Source: Micavibrio_B sp964633355
GTDB lineage: Bacteria; Pseudomonadota; Alphaproteobacteria; Micavibrionales; Micavibrionaceae
Direction of reading: 5' to 3'
Assembly: GCA_964633355.1 (NCBI GenBank)
Contig: CAZWGO010000009.1
Span: forward strand, 28,055-92,054
Length of the DNA stretch: 64,000 nt
Below are positions 61,491-64,000 of this stretch, in pieces; the first letter of the stretch is position 1, and the number at the start of each line of letters is the position of its first letter. The position numbers and the translations under genes were made by a program. The notes below the pieces were generated by a model. It was not told the origin of the DNA, did not search any database, and saw nothing but the letters and a program-made list of their open reading frames with translations.

Positions 61491-62914
61491 TCTTCCAATT
61501 GAGCAGGCAATGCGTTCGCCCAAGCCGTGATATTTCCGGCGCCGAGACAAATCACGAAATCGCCCGGCTTGGCCGTATCGCAGACAATGCCCGCAAGATC
61601 TGACGGATCATTGAGCGCCTTTACGTCTTTATGTCCATGGCGGGAAATACCCTGCACCAAATCATCCTTGGACGCGCCTTCTATAGGCTGCTCTCCGGCT
61701 GCATAAATATCGGCAACCAGAACGGAATCCGCATCGTTGAAACAGGTGCAAAAATCCTCGAACAACGACTTCAATCTTGAATAGCGGTGCGGCTGGACGA
61801 CCGCAATCAAGCGTCCGCCCGTATTTTCAACCGCCTGACGTCCGGCTTTTAGCACCGCCGCAATCTCGACAGGGTGATGGCCGTAATCATCGACAACCGT
61901 AATACCATTGACGATGCCGGTGCGGGTAAATCTTCGTTTGACGCCAGTGAAATTAGACAAAGCGGTGCGCATTTGCTCCGGCGTCACTTTCAATTCATAG
62001 CCGACAGCAATGGCGGCCAATGAATTCGATACGTTGTGTTGCCCCAGCATTGGCAGGAAAATATCTTTTATTTCAATATCTTTGTCACCCGTGATGCGTT
62101 CCGACACGATCACATCGAAATGATATCCCAGCGTTGTCGCGTTTAAATTTACCGCGCGGATATCGGCCTGCGGATTGAAGCCATAGGTAACGATCCGGCG
62201 GTTGGAGAGTTCAGGAATAAGCCCCTGCACCACCGGATGATCCGTACATAAAACACCAAAACCGTAGAAAGGAATATTCTCGATAAACGTAAAAAATCCT
62301 TCACGTACTTTTTCAAATGAACCGTAGTGGTCCAGATGCTCGGCATCGATATTGGTGACAATGGCGACCGTCGCCGGAAGACGCGTAAAAGATCCATCGC
62401 TCTCGTCCGCCTCGACGACCATCCAGTCGCCTTTGCCAAGACGCGTATTGGTCCCATAGGCATTGACGATCCCGCCATTGATGACCGTCGGGTCCAGATC
62501 GCCCGCTTCCAGCATCGCGCCGACCAAAGATGTCGTCGTCGTCTTGCCATGCGTGCCACCAACCGCGACCGTCCATTTCAGGCGCATCAGCTCGCCGAGC
62601 ATTTCCGCACGCGGCACGACAGGGATTTTCAGCTCCCGCGCTTTTTGTAATTCTGGATTATCTTCCTTGATGGCCGAGGACACGATCACCGCGCCCGCCA
62701 ATTTACCCTCTGGTGTTTCCAGATTGATGGCATCGTGCCCGATATTCACGCGAATGCTATTTTTGCGCAGGCGCGCGACATTATAATTATCGGCCTGATC
62801 CGAGCCTTGGACGTCATAACCAAGAGTTTTGAGAATCTCGGCAATACCGGACATGCCGATGCCGCCGATGCCGATAAAATGAAGAGAGCCGATATGGGGA
62901 GGAATATGTTTCAT
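61463..62914 (-). CDS. murC: UDP-N-acetylmuramate--L-alanine ligase MurC
   Basis: MurC adds L-Ala to UDP-MurNAc. The 483-residue protein has the N-terminal UDP-binding motif HFIGIGGIGMSGIAEIL, the P-loop GTHGKTTTTSL (about 107-117), the DEADESDGSF-like VVEADESDGSF, and the C-terminal VVDDYGHHPVEIAAVL. It starts 38 bp after murG and overlaps murB by 28 bp. Confidence 0.97.
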   Translation of the reverse strand: MKHIPPHIGSLHFIGIGGIGMSGIAEILKTLGYDVQGSDQADNYNVARLRKNSIRVNIGHDAINLETPEGKLAGAVIVSSAIKEDNPELQKARELKIPVVPRAEMLGELMRLKWTVAVGGTHGKTTTTSLVGAMLEAGDLDPTVINGGIVNAYGTNTRLGKGDWMVVEADESDGSFTRLPATVAIVTNIDAEHLDHYGSFEKVREGFFTFIENIPFYGFGVLCTDHPVVQGLIPELSNRRIVTYGFNPQADIRAVNLNATTLGYHFDVIVSERITGDKDIEIKDIFLPMLGQHNVSNSLAAIAVGYELKVTPEQMRTALSNFTGVKRRFTRTGIVNGITVVDDYGHHPVEIAAVLKAGRQAVENTGGRLIAVVQPHRYSRLKSLFEDFCTCFNDADSVLVADIYAAGEQPIEGASKDDLVQGISRHGHKDVKALNDPSDLAGIVCDTAKPGDFVICLGAGNITAWANALPAQLEECFGQRKTA

Positions 62915-62952
62915 TGGCGGAATTTAGCGAAGAAACCGCCAAAAAGCCATAA

Positions 62953-64000
62953 CTACTTAATTTCGGAAATAACCAAATCCGCGAGTTTTCCGGCCGCATC
63001 CGGCTGACCAAGGCTTCTTGCATACGCCGCTGCCTCCGGTAATTTTTCCGGTACGATCTTTCTCAAGGCTTGGTAAAGCGAGTCCGGCGTCAGGTTCTTT
63101 TCTTCCATAATCCAGCCGCCACCAACTTCTGCCACATGCTGGGCGTTATGAAGCTGCTGCTGATCTTTATGCCATGGATAGGGAATATAAACCGCCGGAC
63201 GTCCGGCACAGGTCGTTTCCGCAACCGTGCTCGCTCCAGCGCGGCAAATCATCAGATGCGCCATTTCGATACGCTCAGGCATATTATCAAAAAATGATTT
63301 TATTTCAGCGTCTAAGCCGGTAGCGCTATAAGCTTTAGTGACCTTTGCCACATCACTTTCCCGCGCCTGATGAACGATCTTCAGCTTTACTTTAAGATCG
63401 CCTGCAAGCTTGATGATCGAATGGGGAATTATCTCGGCAAAGGATGTCGCACCAAGTGAGCCGCCGAAAATCAAAACATTCAATTCATCTCCAATCTCTG
63501 GAAATTCCTTGTCACGAAGCGCGATAATATCGGCTCGCACCGGATTGCCTGTGACAATTGTTTTTTTTCTTTCGTTCTTAAATGGAAAGGACAGCGCAAT
63601 CATCTTTGCCATGGGCGCAAGGAGTTTGAGCGCCAGCCCCAGAACCGCATTCTGTTCATGCAGGATCGTCGGGATAAATCTATGCTGAGCGGCGAACATC
63701 GGCGGCGTGCAAGGATAGCCGCCGAAACCCACTGCGACGGAAGGATCCAATCTTGAAATAAGACGATGGGCCTGAAAATAACCTTTGATCAAAGATATGG
63801 CGAAATTAATCTTGCCACGCAAACCGGCGCGATAAGGACCGGCGGAAACAATGTGGACATTTTCCATACCCTCCAGATATTTCATGCCCCGCATATCGGT
63901 GGCAAAAGCAACGCGATAGCCGCGCGCCAAAAGCTCCTCGGCCAAAGCTCTCGCTGGAAAAACATGACCGCCAGTGCCGCCGGCGCAAAGCAGGATCAGC
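62953..64000 (-). CDS. murG: MurG glycosyltransferase, 5' end cut by window
   Basis: MurG adds GlcNAc to lipid I to make lipid II at the membrane face. The frame stays open to the window edge and includes the N-terminal family motif CAGGTGGHVFPA just inside it, so only a few residues are missing. Further on are VGFGGYPCTPPMFAA, HEQNAVLGLA, the UDP-GlcNAc site AHLMICRAGASTVAE and YIPYPWHKDQQQLHNA. A TTG at 63945 is internal, not the true start. Confidence 0.97.
   Translation of the reverse strand, partial: LILLCAGGTGGHVFPARALAEELLARGYRVAFATDMRGMKYLEGMENVHIVSAGPYRAGLRGKINFAISLIKGYFQAHRLISRLDPSVAVGFGGYPCTPPMFAAQHRFIPTILHEQNAVLGLALKLLAPMAKMIALSFPFKNERKKTIVTGNPVRADIIALRDKEFPEIGDELNVLIFGGSLGATSFAEIIPHSIIKLAGDLKVKLKIVHQARESDVAKVTKAYSATGLDAEIKSFFDNMPERIEMAHLMICRAGASTVAETTCAGRPAVYIPYPWHKDQQQLHNAQHVAEVGGGWIMEEKNLTPDSLYQALRKIVPEKLPEAAAYARSLGQPDAAGKLADLVISEIK

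Noticed and set aside
1..64000. CRISPR arrays, insertion sequences, prophage genes
   Set aside because: No regularly spaced direct repeats, transposase, integrase or phage structural motifs were seen on either strand.

Overview
The window looks like chromosomal DNA of a motile, Flp-piliated alphaproteobacterium with a genome near 48-50% GC by eye. The evidence is a cpa/tad pilus locus, an exact CtrA-type box upstream of the Flp pilin, the thiD-hisZ-purA and pal-cpoB-tilS-ftsH gene orders, and a mur/ddl/ftsQA cell-division cluster. Unlike Caulobacter-type relatives it carries fliD and fliS beside its flagellin, and no flaF or flbT is visible. That would fit a Rhodospirillales- or Micavibrionales-like lineage, but the placement is inference; no rRNA gene is present. 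I saw no tRNA, CRISPR array, insertion sequence or prophage.

Layout. 1-6796: Flp (tad) pilus export genes on the minus strand (cpaF, cut by the window edge, E, D, C, B, A), with the pilin, a terminator and a CtrA-like box upstream. 6797-7587: gene-free DNA full of hairpins and dispersed-type repeats. 7588-10054: tadG and two tadE-like minor pilins. 10180-17421: glmM-thiD-hisZ-purA followed by a kinase-fold protein with a broken catalytic loop and a small membrane protein. 17476-20098: three genes in mixed orientation (SGNH hydrolase, thioredoxin/NHL protein, orphan) that separate glmM from ftsH. 20103-24646: pal-cpoB-tilS-ftsH. 24792-28812: rsmI-yraN-BON lipoprotein-SirB1 protein, divergent from an LpoA-like lipoprotein. 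28986-32805: TetR regulator, ahpC-ahpD divergent from oxyR (Cys199/Cys208), and trhO.

32839-37489: EF-hand protein, an envelope lipoprotein and a polysaccharide group (glycosyltransferase, epimerase, WecA-like transferase). 37525-41421: mnmC and an M3 oligopeptidase. 41587-43434: an AT-rich XRE-regulator/GNAT pair with repeated motifs upstream, the most accessory-looking module here. 43431-47647: CtlX-like hydrolase, fcl, gmd, two unknown small proteins and an ECF sigma factor. 47783-56677: flagellar filament and hook genes (fliS, fliD, fliC on the minus strand; flgD, flgE, two small chaperone-like genes, flgK, flgL on the plus strand). 56681-64000: murG (cut by the edge), murC, murB, two small membrane-protein genes, ddl, ftsQ, ftsA on the minus strand.

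How they work together. Three surface systems dominate: Flp pili, the flagellum and envelope assembly. GlmM, MurB, MurC, MurG and Ddl make peptidoglycan precursors and lipid II; FtsQ and FtsA use them at the septum; Pal and CpoB couple outer-membrane constriction. Gmd/Fcl and the WecA-like group would supply sugars for surface glycans. OxyR with AhpC/AhpD forms a self-contained peroxide response. No clearly new multi-gene system stands out. The best candidates for undescribed biology are the XRE-GNAT pair, the pseudokinase-membrane protein pair, and the two small membrane proteins inserted in the division cluster.
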